From a virus: DNA of 64,000 bases. The notes beneath the pieces are model-generated. The model ran no database searches and was not told the origin of the DNA. It was given only the letters and a program-made list of their open reading frames with translations. Of this stretch, positions 56,144 to 63,416 are shown in pieces. Every line of letters begins with the position of its first letter. Position 1 is the first letter of the stretch. The position numbers and the translations under genes were made by a program. Where the stretch lies: IMG/VR virus record IMGVR_UViG_3300013307_000671, positions 1-64,000 of that record; one strand, given 5' to 3'.

Positions 56144-57442
56144 TTAATCATACGCATAACTATATCCGTCAAAACGATACAGCATTACGCAGTTCTTCCA
56201 GCCTATTCCTTCCACTCTCCCCTGTTTTACTTTTATATTGAAGATTCCTCTCGATCTTACCGATACCTTTCCTTTATATACTCCTTTTTTCTTCCCTTTC
56301 AATACTACTGCCTTAACCATGTCTCCCGTTTTAAATCCTCTCACTATCTTAGGGCCTTTCGCTTTTCCTCGCGGAAAACCATATTTATCAACTAAACACA
56401 TTTGCCTGCTATTTCTTCTTTCCTTCTTAATCAGCAATGGCCTTAACTTAGATGAAATATATACCTTCGCTCCCGTTGTGCCTGCGCATAATGCATCGAC
56501 ATAATGCTCCTTAGCGTAGCCCTGAGACACCCGGTTATACTTAGTCTCTGCGCCCGTTCCCGTCAGAACAGGCACCTTTAAACCTGACAGCTCTTTGATG
56601 ATTTGTTTGCGACTTATATTGACCGCTGCAGCATCTTTTAACGGAGTCTTTAACTGTGCCTTTATCTTTTTTAATAAAGGCTGGTTATCCTTCAGAAACT
56701 CCTCAATGGACATATTATCTTTCTTCTCATTACACACCCTGCAGGATAACACCAGATTGCTTATTCTGTTGCTTCCGCCTCTGCTACGTGGGATAACATG
56801 CTCTTTTTCAAATGGCACATTCTTGGCCTCACAATAGACGCAGCTATAGTGATATTTCTCAAGCAAATATGCTTTCACTTCGTAATCAAACAGCGTGCCA
56901 CGCTGATACTCAATTCCTTCAACTGCAGCGCTTTCCATCTTCTGCATATCAAACTTAACCGATTCTACCGTGATAAAACCCACAGGAGCCAGTCTAATGA
57001 AACGCTTAGACCATTCAGTTATGTTATCTACACGACTTTGAACGGATGGCGCTAACCATCCTTTATGCTTACTTCTTACGCGGTTAAGAAAACGTGGTGA
57101 TCTGTAGCGGGTTTTACGGTTTCTCCTCGACCTTCTCACCATACGACGACTATCTAAGTTGCCTTTTATTTCCTGCCCACGGTGAGTTAACACTGCCCCG
57201 AATATCGCAGACAGCCTGTTTTTACCATGTAAAACTAATCCTATTCCTGTTTGCTTTGAACCCGGATCAAACTTGAGTTCAACAGGCTGTTTGTATCCAT
57301 CTGAACGCTGAGTTAACTGTATAGTAAAAGGGTAGAAGCGTTTAACGACAGCTTTTTTGCTATGCAATAGCTGTCTTGCCCTTGCCGGATGGCAGGGCAT
57401 CAACGTCTTACCTGTTTGACTTAATACAAAAACTCTATTCAA
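56144..57442 (-). CDS. iscB: IscB: omegaRNA-guided HNH/RuvC nuclease (432 aa)
   Basis: All IscB domains are present in order. A PLMP-like N-terminus (GKTLMPCHPARARQLL, about 11-26) is followed by RuvC-I ELKFDPGSKQTGIGLVL with D59 and an Arg-rich bridge helix (RRMVRRSRRNRKTRYRSPRF, 99-118). RuvC-II GFITVES follows with E160, then an HNH domain with CVYC (201-204), EHVIPRSRGG (H215), N229 and CRVC (234-237), and RuvC-III KEHYVDALCAGT with H313 and D316. IscB, the ancestor of Cas9, cuts DNA matched by a guide in an omegaRNA encoded just upstream. The start is TTG after AAAGGA. All catalytic residues look intact. No TnpA transposase is seen nearby. Confidence 0.95.
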   Translation of the reverse strand: MNRVFVLSQTGKTLMPCHPARARQLLHSKKAVVKRFYPFTIQLTQRSDGYKQPVELKFDPGSKQTGIGLVLHGKNRLSAIFGAVLTHRGQEIKGNLDSRRMVRRSRRNRKTRYRSPRFLNRVRSKHKGWLAPSVQSRVDNITEWSKRFIRLAPVGFITVESVKFDMQKMESAAVEGIEYQRGTLFDYEVKAYLLEKYHYSCVYCEAKNVPFEKEHVIPRSRGGSNRISNLVLSCRVCNEKKDNMSIEEFLKDNQPLLKKIKAQLKTPLKDAAAVNISRKQIIKELSGLKVPVLTGTGAETKYNRVSQGYAKEHYVDALCAGTTGAKVYISSKLRPLLIKKERRNSRQMCLVDKYGFPRGKAKGPKIVRGFKTGDMVKAVVLKGKKKGVYKGKVSVRSRGIFNIKVKQGRVEGIGWKNCVMLYRFDGYSYAYD

Positions 57443-57832
57443 TTGTACTGTTCCTTTATTACTTCATTATTATTTATAAATAAGTTACCTTATTATCTTT
57501 TATGAAAAACGATGTTTTTCATAAAGTAAGCTCTCCTCGCCAAAGTTAAAAAACATTTCATGTAATACACACTGTTTTCTCCCCGTGAAAACTGTTTAAT
57601 GTATTACGACAGTAATGAAAATGGGTTTATCATTTTCGATGCGTAGAACTGGAGAAGCATCCTACGGTGTCATCTGTTTTTTAACGTAGCCTGTAAAACC
57701 AAAGTTCTACAGGCTGAGGCTGGTCAGTTAATCCAAGTCGGAGACTTGCTCAGAAAAACCAGATGGTTTTTCTGTTTCGAAAACGATGAATCCGTTTTCA
57801 TTAACAAGCCTCGCCCGACAGGGCGGGGTTAC
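57443..57832 (-). ncRNA. Probable IscB omegaRNA (about 390 nt, many hairpins)
   Basis: The 386 bases between iscB and the upstream gene have no ORF but many perfect stems, read on the minus strand. They include CCCGCCC/GGGCGAGG, GAAAACG/CGTTTTC, AGAAAAACC/GGTTTTTCT, CAAGTC/GACTTG, AGCCTGTA/TACAGGCT, GAAAATG/CATTTTC, GTAATACA/TGTATTAC and TATGAAAAAC/GTTTTTCATA. IscB omegaRNAs are encoded exactly here, with the guide at the 5' end. That puts the guide in the last codons of the gene ending at 57829, right before TAACCCCGCCC. Confidence 0.85.
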
Positions 57833-58173
57833 TGACGGTAAGGAGCATCAATAACGTCAATGCCATGTGCTTTAAAATTTTCTTTATGACGTTCAAGCGT
57901 CCGAGCTACCACTTTATCATCACTGGAGTGAAGATAAATCTTTTTCAGGTTTTTGAACTTATCAAGACGATAGTTAATCCGACCCATAATGTGCTCACCT
58001 GTAATCGAAGGATGCCCTAAGAAGTTATCCAGGTAAATAATCTCAACGGTATCCTCGTTCTCAATAACCAGCTTACGCGCAAGACGCGCATCAGACTCAC
58101 TCACCACACCATCGACATTATCCAGATAATGCTCAGCTTTACGCATATCATCAATCCAAAGACGCTTAATCAT
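57829..58173 (-). CDS. Receiver-like (cREC-type) protein, paralogue 1 (114 aa)
   Basis: RLWIDDMRK at the start, IIYLDNFLGHPSITGEHIMGRINYRL in the middle and KIYLHSSDDKVVARTLERHKE after it give the D-D...D...S order of a receiver-type Rossmann fold. It resembles the 'cyclic-phosphate processing receiver' (cREC) group with LWxDD and LDxxLG motifs. The stop codon abuts the IscB omegaRNA, and the last codons form the presumed guide. A paralogue is encoded next door. Confidence 0.65.
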   Translation of the reverse strand: MIKRLWIDDMRKAEHYLDNVDGVVSESDARLARKLVIENEDTVEIIYLDNFLGHPSITGEHIMGRINYRLDKFKNLKKIYLHSSDDKVVARTLERHKENFKAHGIDVIDAPYRQ

Positions 58174-58230
58174 TTTCTATCCTTTCTTCAAAATAGTGAA
58201 AGCCCTACAGTGATATAGGGCTGCAGTAGC

Positions 58231-58596
58231 TTACAGACAACGTGAGCGGTAAGGCGCTACATCCAATCCCACATTTCGCTTATCAAAATGAGATTTGTAG
58301 CTCAACATACGTTCAATTGCCACATCATCACTTGAGTGCAGATATACCTGCTTCAGATTCGGATAACGCTCAAGACGAAACGCAACAAAGCTCAGCAAAT
58401 CCTCGCCTGATACATCAGCATCACCTAAATTATTATCCAGATACAAAACCTCCAGCGTAGGCGCAGCATCGCGGAAAAGATAGTTCCGTGCCTCCCATGC
58501 TTCTTTTTTCCAGACTACCTTATCAGAGAAATCAGGCAGGATTTTAGACGGATCACGTAAATCATCAATCCAAAGCTCAGTAGCAACTTGTTCCAT
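58231..58596 (-). CDS. Receiver-like (cREC-type) protein, paralogue 2 (121 aa)
   Basis: ELWIDDLRDPSKI, VLYLDNNLGDADVSGEDLLSFVAFRLERYPNLKQVYLHSSDD and DVAPYRSRC parallel the neighbour's blocks. The two genes are tandem duplicates. Its 3' end (GCGCCTTACCGCTCA) resembles the presumed IscB guide region of the neighbour (GCTCCTTACCGTCAG). Enzymatic role is unknown. Confidence 0.65.
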   Translation of the reverse strand: MEQVATELWIDDLRDPSKILPDFSDKVVWKKEAWEARNYLFRDAAPTLEVLYLDNNLGDADVSGEDLLSFVAFRLERYPNLKQVYLHSSDDVAIERMLSYKSHFDKRNVGLDVAPYRSRCL

Positions 58597-58631
58597 TTTC
58601 TTTTATCTCGACTGTATATTAGATTACGATG

Positions 58632-58660
58632 ATTATACGACAACATTAAATCAAACACAA
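58632..58660 (-). promoter_or_regulatory. Promoter of the receiver-like pair
   Basis: TTGTGT and TATAAT are separated by 17 bp. IscB and its RNA may be read from it as well, since no terminator lies between. Confidence 0.7.
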
Positions 58661-58667
58661 TAAAAAA

Positions 58668-58684
58668 GAGAGGAAGCCTCTCTT
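58668..58684 (-). terminator. Terminator after the gene at 58692
   Basis: AGAGAGG-CTT-CCTCTCT is followed by TTTTTATTG on the minus strand. Confidence 0.75.
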
Positions 58685-58691
58685 TAGTTTA

Positions 58692-58892
58692 TTATTCGAT
58701 AGTTTGCTTTTTCCACCAGCCACGGAAGTAAAAATCTTCTCCGTCATCTCCTTCAAACTCGCTGATCAGTTCGCCTTGATTACAGCCATTTTCAATATCT
58801 GACTGGATTTTACTCATCACATCTGCCATCACGATATCTTTATATTGCTCTGGCACATCATCATTGATTCGAATATTGATATTTACTTCCAT
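58692..58892 (-). CDS. Hypothetical acidic protein (66 aa)
   Basis: AAGAGGCACGTA precedes the ATG. The product MEVNINIRINDDVPEQYKDI... is acidic and ends DGEDFYFRGWWKKQTIE. It follows the 55-residue gene at 58904 in one operon. No family is recognised. Confidence 0.65.
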   Translation of the reverse strand: MEVNINIRINDDVPEQYKDIVMADVMSKIQSDIENGCNQGELISEFEGDDGEDFYFRGWWKKQTIE

Positions 58893-58903
58893 TACGTGCC
58901 TCT

Positions 58904-59071
58904 TTATTTAGCGTGTTCCAGTAAGCCCAGAACGAAAGCTTTGATTTCATGCAGATCTTCTTCATCAATACCCATTGTATAAGCACAGCTCTCACCTAAG
59001 TCTTCTGAAGAAGTCATCTCAGACATCAACTCACGAACCGCTTCAATCTTTTCTTTTAATGTTAAGCTCAT
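58904..59071 (-). CDS. Small acidic helical protein (55 aa)
   Basis: CGAGGAGATAAT precedes an ATG opening MSLTLKEKIEAVREL, continuing with an acidic helix and ending FVLGLLEHAK. The ribosome site is excellent and the frame has normal composition, so it is very likely a gene. Function is unknown. Confidence 0.7.
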   Translation of the reverse strand: MSLTLKEKIEAVRELMSEMTSSEDLGESCAYTMGIDEEDLHEIKAFVLGLLEHAK

Positions 59072-59185
59072 ATTATCTCCTCGTTTAAGCGCTTATTATA
59101 CCTTAAAACAACAACTAAATACAACAAAAATCCTTTCTGAAATGCTCTCTCAAAAGACAAAAAGAGCCTTTCGACCCTTTCTGAT

Positions 59186-59515
59186 TTATTCATCCATATC
59201 GGTTTTATACAGATCGTAATGTGTAATCAGTGATTCTGTATTCGCTTTGAGCCAAGCCTTCACCTCTTCAAGCGTTGTAGCGCGATACTGCAGGAGAACA
59301 TTTTCAAACGGACAGGCATATCCAGGTGTTGGCTCGCGCTTAACTGCCAGATAAACTGAAAACTCACGTTTTTCATCTCGCGCTTTTGGCGGCTGAATCC
59401 AGCCAACTTTCTTGCCTTCATGTTTGATGTAGGTTTGTGGAATATGATTACCAACAGCCATCAAACCTGTCAGCTTTTTACCATTCTTAAACGTGAAAGC
59501 CTTCACCTTAGCCAT
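59186..59515 (-). CDS. Hypothetical protein (109 aa)
   Basis: TGAGAGGCA precedes the ATG. The product MAKVKAFTFKNGKKLTGLMAVG... contains IPQTYIKHEGKKVGWIQPP and a C-terminal helix. It is the second gene after the winged-helix regulator. No family is recognised. Confidence 0.65.
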   Translation of the reverse strand: MAKVKAFTFKNGKKLTGLMAVGNHIPQTYIKHEGKKVGWIQPPKARDEKREFSVYLAVKREPTPGYACPFENVLLQYRATTLEEVKAWLKANTESLITHYDLYKTDMDE

Positions 59516-59532
59516 TTCATTGCCTCTCAGGA

Positions 59533-59739
59533 TTATTTAAAAAGATTGCCTGTGTAAACGTTCTGAAGATAGTTCCCACCAATATACGGAGAACGCGCCC
59601 GCTTCACATTGACATAACCACGCTTTTCCAGCTTGCTCACCAGAGAAGCTACGCGCTGACGACTCATACCGAGCTTTTCGCCCATATCACGCAAAGACAT
59701 CTCTTTTTTCGTCAGCAGGTTATACAAGTTAGCTTTCAT
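59533..59739 (-). CDS. Winged-helix DNA-binding protein (68 aa)
   Basis: The chosen ATG (MKANLYNLLTKKEMSL) follows GAGG by 8 nt. RDMGEKLGMSRQRVASLVSKLEKRGYVNVKRARSPYIG is a MarR/LexA-type winged helix: recognition helix SRQRVASLVSKLEK and wing VNVKR. It is probably a regulator of its operon. No ligand or dimerisation domain is present. Confidence 0.75.
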   Translation of the reverse strand: MKANLYNLLTKKEMSLRDMGEKLGMSRQRVASLVSKLEKRGYVNVKRARSPYIGGNYLQNVYTGNLFK

Positions 59740-59804
59740 CAGAACATCCTCATTGCTGTTTATGTTGTCATAATACATCAACCTACAGTCTTTAGCAACA
59801 AAAA

Positions 59805-59900
59805 CTATTTCTTTTGCGTAGATTTTCTCTTTAAATAATACGAGACCGCTTTAAATCCAATGAAAATGCCTAATGCATAAAATAAAATAGGCCAAAACAC
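59805..59900 (-). CDS. 31-residue membrane peptide
   Basis: TAGGAGATTCATCAA precedes a GTG opening a frame that reads VFWPILFYALGIFIGFKAVS and then a basic tail KRKSTQKK. One membrane helix with positive C-terminus is predicted. It follows a terminator directly and has a strong ribosome site. Confidence 0.5.
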   Translation of the reverse strand: MFWPILFYALGIFIGFKAVSYYLKRKSTQKK

Positions 59901-59923
59901 TTGATGAATCTCCTATGAAAAAA

Positions 59924-59938
59924 CCGCCCGAAGGCGGC
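59924..59938 (-). terminator. Terminator after the gene at 59942
   Basis: CCGCC-TTCG-GGCGG is followed by TTTTTTCATAGG on the minus strand; the T-run runs directly into the next ribosome site. Confidence 0.75.
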
Positions 59939-59941
59939 ATA

Positions 59942-60166
59942 TTATTTAGCAAAATACTTCAAGTATAAATCAGCAAGCCAAAAGAAGAGGATTGCGCCAC
60001 CAGCCAAACCAAAAAAGATGATAGCAACCCAGCCATTAGAAGCGCCTCCACCACTATAACCACCATGATAGTTATAGCCACGATTATAACCGCGAGAAGA
60101 ACGGTAGCCGCGATTACGCTTAGTCACCCATTTTCCAGTCTTTCGATTATAATACATGTTGCTCAT
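59942..60166 (-). CDS. Gly/Tyr/Arg-rich protein with C-terminal membrane helix (74 aa)
   Basis: The first 45 residues are RG/YN-rich (NRGYRSSRGYNRGYNYHGGYSGGG), a low-complexity tract of the kind that binds RNA or phase-separates. A single membrane helix (about 46-68) ends the chain. The combination of an RGG-like tract and a tail anchor is unusual for so small a phage protein. Function is unknown. Confidence 0.7.
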   Translation of the reverse strand: MSNMYYNRKTGKWVTKRNRGYRSSRGYNRGYNYHGGYSGGGASNGWVAIIFFGLAGGAILFFWLADLYLKYFAK

Positions 60167-60199
60167 CTTTATCGCCTCTCAGCCTGTTTCGATAAAAAG

Positions 60200-60228
60200 A
60201 GTATAGCAATAAACCCGCTCAGTAACAA
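60200..60228 (-). promoter_or_regulatory. Promoter of the gene at 59942
   Basis: TTGTTA and TATACT are separated by 17 bp, preceded by AAAAGAG. Confidence 0.65.
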
Positions 60229-60253
60229 CTCTTTTGTTGTCATTTACATGGCT

Positions 60254-60343
60254 TTACTTAAAAACGCCCATGCAGTGTCCCAAGCTCAACAAAATAGCCA
60301 GCTCTACAGCGTGAACTGCTATAATTTTAATATACATACTCAT
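60254..60343 (-). CDS. 29-residue hydrophobic peptide
   Basis: TGAGGACGTATC precedes an ATG opening MSMYIKIIAVHAVELAILLS and ending HCMGVFK. A membrane helix is likely. The ribosome site is good; translation is probable but untested. Confidence 0.5.
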   Translation of the reverse strand: MSMYIKIIAVHAVELAILLSLGHCMGVFK

Positions 60344-60363
60344 GATACGTCCTCAAAAAAAAT

Positions 60364-60380
60364 ACCGCCCGAAGGCGGCA
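60364..60380 (-). terminator. Terminator after the gene at 60386
   Basis: TGCCGCC-TTCG-GGCGGTA is followed by TTTTTTTTGAGG on the minus strand, running into the next ribosome site. Confidence 0.75.
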
Positions 60381-60385
60381 TTAGG

Positions 60386-60805
60386 TTAAGCCTCTGATTC
60401 AGCAACCATCAGATCTTCTAACAGTTTAGCTCGCTCAAGGAAGACACCAAAAGCCAAGCTTTCTTCGTTTTCATTGCCTTCGGTAATAGCCAGATCATAA
60501 CCTTTTTTCGCCATCAGGCTTGCAAAGAAATACTGCGTATTCTGGCGATAAGCGCGCTTCGACGGCTTACAAGTTCCAGTATAAACTTCTTCACCAGAGG
60601 AATGATTCACCAGCTTACCGTCAAAGTTATACGTTACCGCGTGAATCTGACCTGCTTTCGCATACACATGCACGGTATTACGATCACAGTCATAACCGTA
60701 TACCAGCGTGCCTTCATAACCTGCAGGCAGCTCAGAAACACTCACAGTTACGGAGTTGTTCACTTCAGTTTTCAGCAGCGCCAGTTCATCTTTAGTCATG
60801 TTCAT
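60386..60805 (-). CDS. Hypothetical protein (139 aa)
   Basis: CTTGAGGAAATGAAC gives two neighbouring starts. The product MNMTKDELALLKTEVNNSV... has a beta-rich first half (GTLVYGYDCDRNTVHVYAKAGQIHAVTYNFDG) and a helical acidic C-terminus. It is a single-gene unit. No family is recognised. Confidence 0.65.
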   Translation of the reverse strand: MNMTKDELALLKTEVNNSVTVSVSELPAGYEGTLVYGYDCDRNTVHVYAKAGQIHAVTYNFDGKLVNHSSGEEVYTGTCKPSKRAYRQNTQYFFASLMAKKGYDLAITEGNENEESLAFGVFLERAKLLEDLMVAESEA

Positions 60806-60840
60806 TTCCTCAAGGATTAATGTGTCGTTTCAATAAAAGA

Positions 60841-60869
60841 AGTATACGTTTTACTGACAACAATAGCAA
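60841..60869 (-). promoter_or_regulatory. Promoter of the gene at 60386
   Basis: TTGCTA and TATACT are separated by 17 bp. Confidence 0.6.
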
Positions 60870-60876
60870 GTCTTTT

Positions 60877-61554
60877 TTACAGATAACCTAAAAATAATGG
60901 ATGCTTCTCAAGTTCGGCGCAAACATCATCATTTGGACGTTTCTCAGTGATAAAGAAGCCAAAAGCATTTGCTAAAGACATATTCCTGCCATGTGGTTGA
61001 TAGAAATGATGATTGAATGTGCTTACCTTAGCCAGAGCCTCAAGTTCAGCTACGCGCTTTTTCTTCTCAGCCAGGCTTATCTCTTTTACTTTGCGTTGAG
61101 CATTGACCTGCGCTATCTGAGCTTGTATCTCATCTGATCTCGCCTGATAAAAGGCTTCTGACTCACAGATCCCGCCACTTAACACATACTCTTCACGTTC
61201 GCTTTTGCGCGTCTGTGCTGTTGAGCGAGGAATAGCGCCTGCCCATGAGTAAGGAACGACCTTAAATGTCTCTTTGATGGCTTGCGCATCAAACGCGAAC
61301 AATACACCACGAGCCGCAAACTTTTCAGCAACAAGCTTATCCCGGCTCATGCACCAGCCATTTGCCCAATAGGATGAATCATACTCAGGCTGATCGTCAC
61401 TGTAAAACATCCCATCAGACCAAAAACGCTGCACCGAGTGAGGCTTAATAAAGCCGTTTTTAAGCGCCTCTAACGCTCTCTCAGAAGATAAACCATGCCA
61501 AAGCACACCAGCACGGTTTAATCCATAAATCGCCTTATATGTCTTCAGGTTCAT
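60877..61554 (-). CDS. ART-like protein, paralogue 2 (225 aa)
   Basis: VLWHGLSSERALEALKNGFIKPHSVQRFWSDGMF, then ANGWCMSRDKLVAEKFAARGVLFAFDA, then RKSEREEYVLSGGI match, block by block, the protein at 48268. The C-terminal part is a coiled coil followed by HFYQPHGRNMSLANAFGFFI, again conserved. The motif order suggests an ADP-ribosyltransferase-like fold with a Glu on the last catalytic strand. Two diverged copies 12 kb apart imply separate targets. Confidence in paralogy is high, in enzyme class moderate. Confidence 0.65.
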   Translation of the reverse strand: MNLKTYKAIYGLNRAGVLWHGLSSERALEALKNGFIKPHSVQRFWSDGMFYSDDQPEYDSSYWANGWCMSRDKLVAEKFAARGVLFAFDAQAIKETFKVVPYSWAGAIPRSTAQTRKSEREEYVLSGGICESEAFYQARSDEIQAQIAQVNAQRKVKEISLAEKKKRVAELEALAKVSTFNHHFYQPHGRNMSLANAFGFFITEKRPNDDVCAELEKHPLFLGYL

Positions 61555-61583
61555 TTTAAAGCCCTAATGGTTTCTATAGTGTC

Positions 61584-61612
61584 ATTATAGCAAAACTCTA
61601 TCATAATGACAA
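61584..61612 (-). promoter_or_regulatory. Promoter of the ART-like gene at 60877
   Basis: TTGTCA and TATAAT are separated by 17 bp. Confidence 0.7.
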
Positions 61613-61614
61613 CA

Positions 61615-61986
61615 TTAAGGCTTCCAATCTTTTAGCGTAAATGCGAACATCATTAGTCCTTGAAGCATTATCAGTGCCGGGAGAACCTGATTATGTGTTG
61701 CCTCTCTCAGGCTTGCGCTCAATATAAACAACAAAAACGGGAATACACTTGCTGTCAGAATGAACTCTTTTAAACTCAAGACATAATCTTTCTTCTCAAC
61801 AAATACTCGATACAGCAAAGCGCCATACTTAATGATGCCAAATACGACACACGCCCATGCCGCCGCAACGCTAAAACCCATTACCAGCTCACTTTGAAAA
61901 AGTGAAGCCAGCAGGAAAAACGCCAGTGACGCATAGAGGTAAACTTTAAAGTTAAACGTCTGATCAGCTGAAATATTTTTAGACAT
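61615..61986 (-). CDS. Four-helix membrane protein (123 aa)
   Basis: Hydrophobic helices lie at about 14-31, 35-53, 74-92 and 100-117, with a basic loop between helices 2 and 3. There is no signal of a known transporter family. It is followed by the ART-like promoter. Function is unknown. Confidence 0.7.
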   Translation of the reverse strand: MSKNISADQTFNFKVYLYASLAFFLLASLFQSELVMGFSVAAAWACVVFGIIKYGALLYRVFVEKKDYVLSLKEFILTASVFPFLLFILSASLREATHNQVLPALIMLQGLMMFAFTLKDWKP

Positions 61987-62046
61987 AACGCCTCCTGTTT
62001 ATGAATGATGATTATATCAGTTTTACACTTAATGCACAACAAAAAA

Positions 62047-62060
62047 CCGCCCAGAGGCGG
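62047..62060 (-). terminator. Terminator after the gene at 62066
   Basis: CCGCC-TCTG-GGCGG is followed by six T on the minus strand. Confidence 0.8.
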
Positions 62061-62065
62061 CTTTG

Positions 62066-62269
62066 TTATTCCAGTGTTGATACAATCATACCAGCGGCAA
62101 TCGCAGCAACAATCACATCACTATTATTGTCAGGCTCACTCTTTGAGTCTTTTTTTCGCTTACTCTTTTTCCGCTTTTCATCTGAATCACTGGAAAAGCT
62201 GTCGCCAGAGTAGCCGCAAATAGCGCCAAATAAGTCTTTTTCCTGATAAATCGCCTTTAGTTTAAACAT
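62066..62269 (-). CDS. Small protein with Ser/Lys-rich middle and hydrophobic tail (67 aa)
   Basis: AGAGGCGTT precedes the chosen ATG (MFKLKAIYQEKDLFG). A Ser/Asp/Lys-rich tract (DSFSSDSDEKRKKSKRKKDS) is followed by a short hydrophobic end (VIVAAIAAGMIVSTL). Its N-terminus resembles the 44-residue protein at 7932. Function is unknown. Confidence 0.65.
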   Translation of the reverse strand: MFKLKAIYQEKDLFGAICGYSGDSFSSDSDEKRKKSKRKKDSKSEPDNNSDVIVAAIAAGMIVSTLE

Positions 62270-62292
62270 AACGCCTCTCTTTTTATTCAACC

Positions 62293-62919
62293 TTAGCAGT
62301 ATGCTACCATAAAATGCTTATAGGCTTCACCTGATTTTGCCATTTCGCTCACCTTGCGACTTGGAATCTCAATGTCTTTGGCGCAGGCATTAACGCTATC
62401 ATAATACGCATAGAAACGGCCTTTTTGCAGCACTTTAACCGCCTTCTTAACAGCCACTGTGCCAATACCTTTTTTCTCAACAATAAGATTTTCTAAAGCG
62501 CACATGTTTTTAGATTTCTTAGCGTTTTTAAAAGAAATCTCAAAAGCCCCAATAGGTGCGCCTTCTAAAAGAAAATGTTCTGCCATGATATCGGCAAGCG
62601 ATACGCTTGATTGAAGATCTCCCTTCTTCCCATGAAGAACCACATATTTACATTCAGCTTTATCCCATTTGATCAAGCCTGGAGCGGTTTTAATCTTATC
62701 TTCTTTTAAAATTTCACCGCCAGCCGTCAGCCAAAAACGTGTCATTTTACCGTTAAGAAAAAGACGACGCATATCAACCTTAGCGTTCTTAAGCCAAGCA
62801 GATGACTCACGCGTGAAAGCTATGTCATATTCATGCTCAACATGAGACAAGACGTTTACAACATCAATAGCATTCAGGTTGTTATCATTAAGACTCGCTG
62901 TATAAAACATGGTTTTCAC
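62293..62919 (-). CDS. Hypothetical protein (208 aa)
   Basis: The product begins beta-rich (MKTMFYTASLNDNNLNAIDVVNVLSH) and has an alternating basic pattern (KKSKNMCALENLIVEKKGIGTVAVKKAVKVLQKGRF). No membrane segment or known motif is recognised. A promoter and a ribosome site lie directly upstream. Confidence 0.7.
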   Translation of the reverse strand: MKTMFYTASLNDNNLNAIDVVNVLSHVEHEYDIAFTRESSAWLKNAKVDMRRLFLNGKMTRFWLTAGGEILKEDKIKTAPGLIKWDKAECKYVVLHGKKGDLQSSVSLADIMAEHFLLEGAPIGAFEISFKNAKKSKNMCALENLIVEKKGIGTVAVKKAVKVLQKGRFYAYYDSVNACAKDIEIPSRKVSEMAKSGEAYKHFMVAYC

Positions 62920-62951
62920 CTTAAAAAGATATGCGTCGATTTGATAAAGCG

Positions 62952-62980
62952 AGTATACGCCTTAATGACAATATTGGCAA
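62952..62980 (-). promoter_or_regulatory. Promoter of the 62293-62066 operon
   Basis: TTGCCA and TATACT are separated by 17 bp. Confidence 0.65.
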
Positions 62981-62998
62981 GATTTTTATGTAAAAAAA

Positions 62999-63012
62999 CC
63001 GCCCGGAGGCGG
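62999..63012 (-). terminator. Terminator after the gene at 63023
   Basis: CCGCC-TCCG-GGCGG is followed by seven T on the minus strand. Confidence 0.85.
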
Positions 63013-63022
63013 CCTTTTCATT

Positions 63023-63409
63023 TTACATACAGTAAGAATCTTCTGCAGGCATATACTCTTCCGGGAAATCTTCTGGCTTCACCTCAAGAAATACAGATTT
63101 CGATTCGTCATTACTTTCTGTAATCACTTCAAAAACAACTTTATCGGCTTTCTGGATTATCGCTTTAAGTGTCAGATCACGAGACTTATATGCCTCCAGA
63201 TCTTCATTAGAGACAGGCACGGTGTAGTAATGATAGGTGCTCACAGCAGCAACCTCATCAACGTCCTTATCACACCATGACTCGATGACTTTCTGACCAT
63301 CCTCTTTCTGATAAACGCCTAACAGCAGTGCGCCATCATAACGGAAGAGGTCTTCAACTAATTTTAATGGAGTCTCCTCCACTTTTACTGCGTTTTTAAT
63401 CTCAACCAC
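63023..63409 (-). CDS. Hypothetical acidic protein (128 aa)
   Basis: GTGAGGCCAAT precedes the start. The product is acidic, with LLGVYQKEDGQKVIESWCDKDVDEV and an EDFPEEYMPAEDSYCM tail. It is translated just downstream of the GNAT-like gene (7 nt). No family is recognised. Confidence 0.65.
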   Translation of the reverse strand: MVEIKNAVKVEETPLKLVEDLFRYDGALLLGVYQKEDGQKVIESWCDKDVDEVAAVSTYHYYTVPVSNEDLEAYKSRDLTLKAIIQKADKVVFEVITESNDESKSVFLEVKPEDFPEEYMPAEDSYCM

Positions 63410-63416
63410 ATTGGCC

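Noticed and set aside
55990-56172. Minus-strand 60-codon frame overlapping the end of iscB
   Set aside because: It overlaps iscB in another frame and lies over the remnant frame, with no ribosome site.
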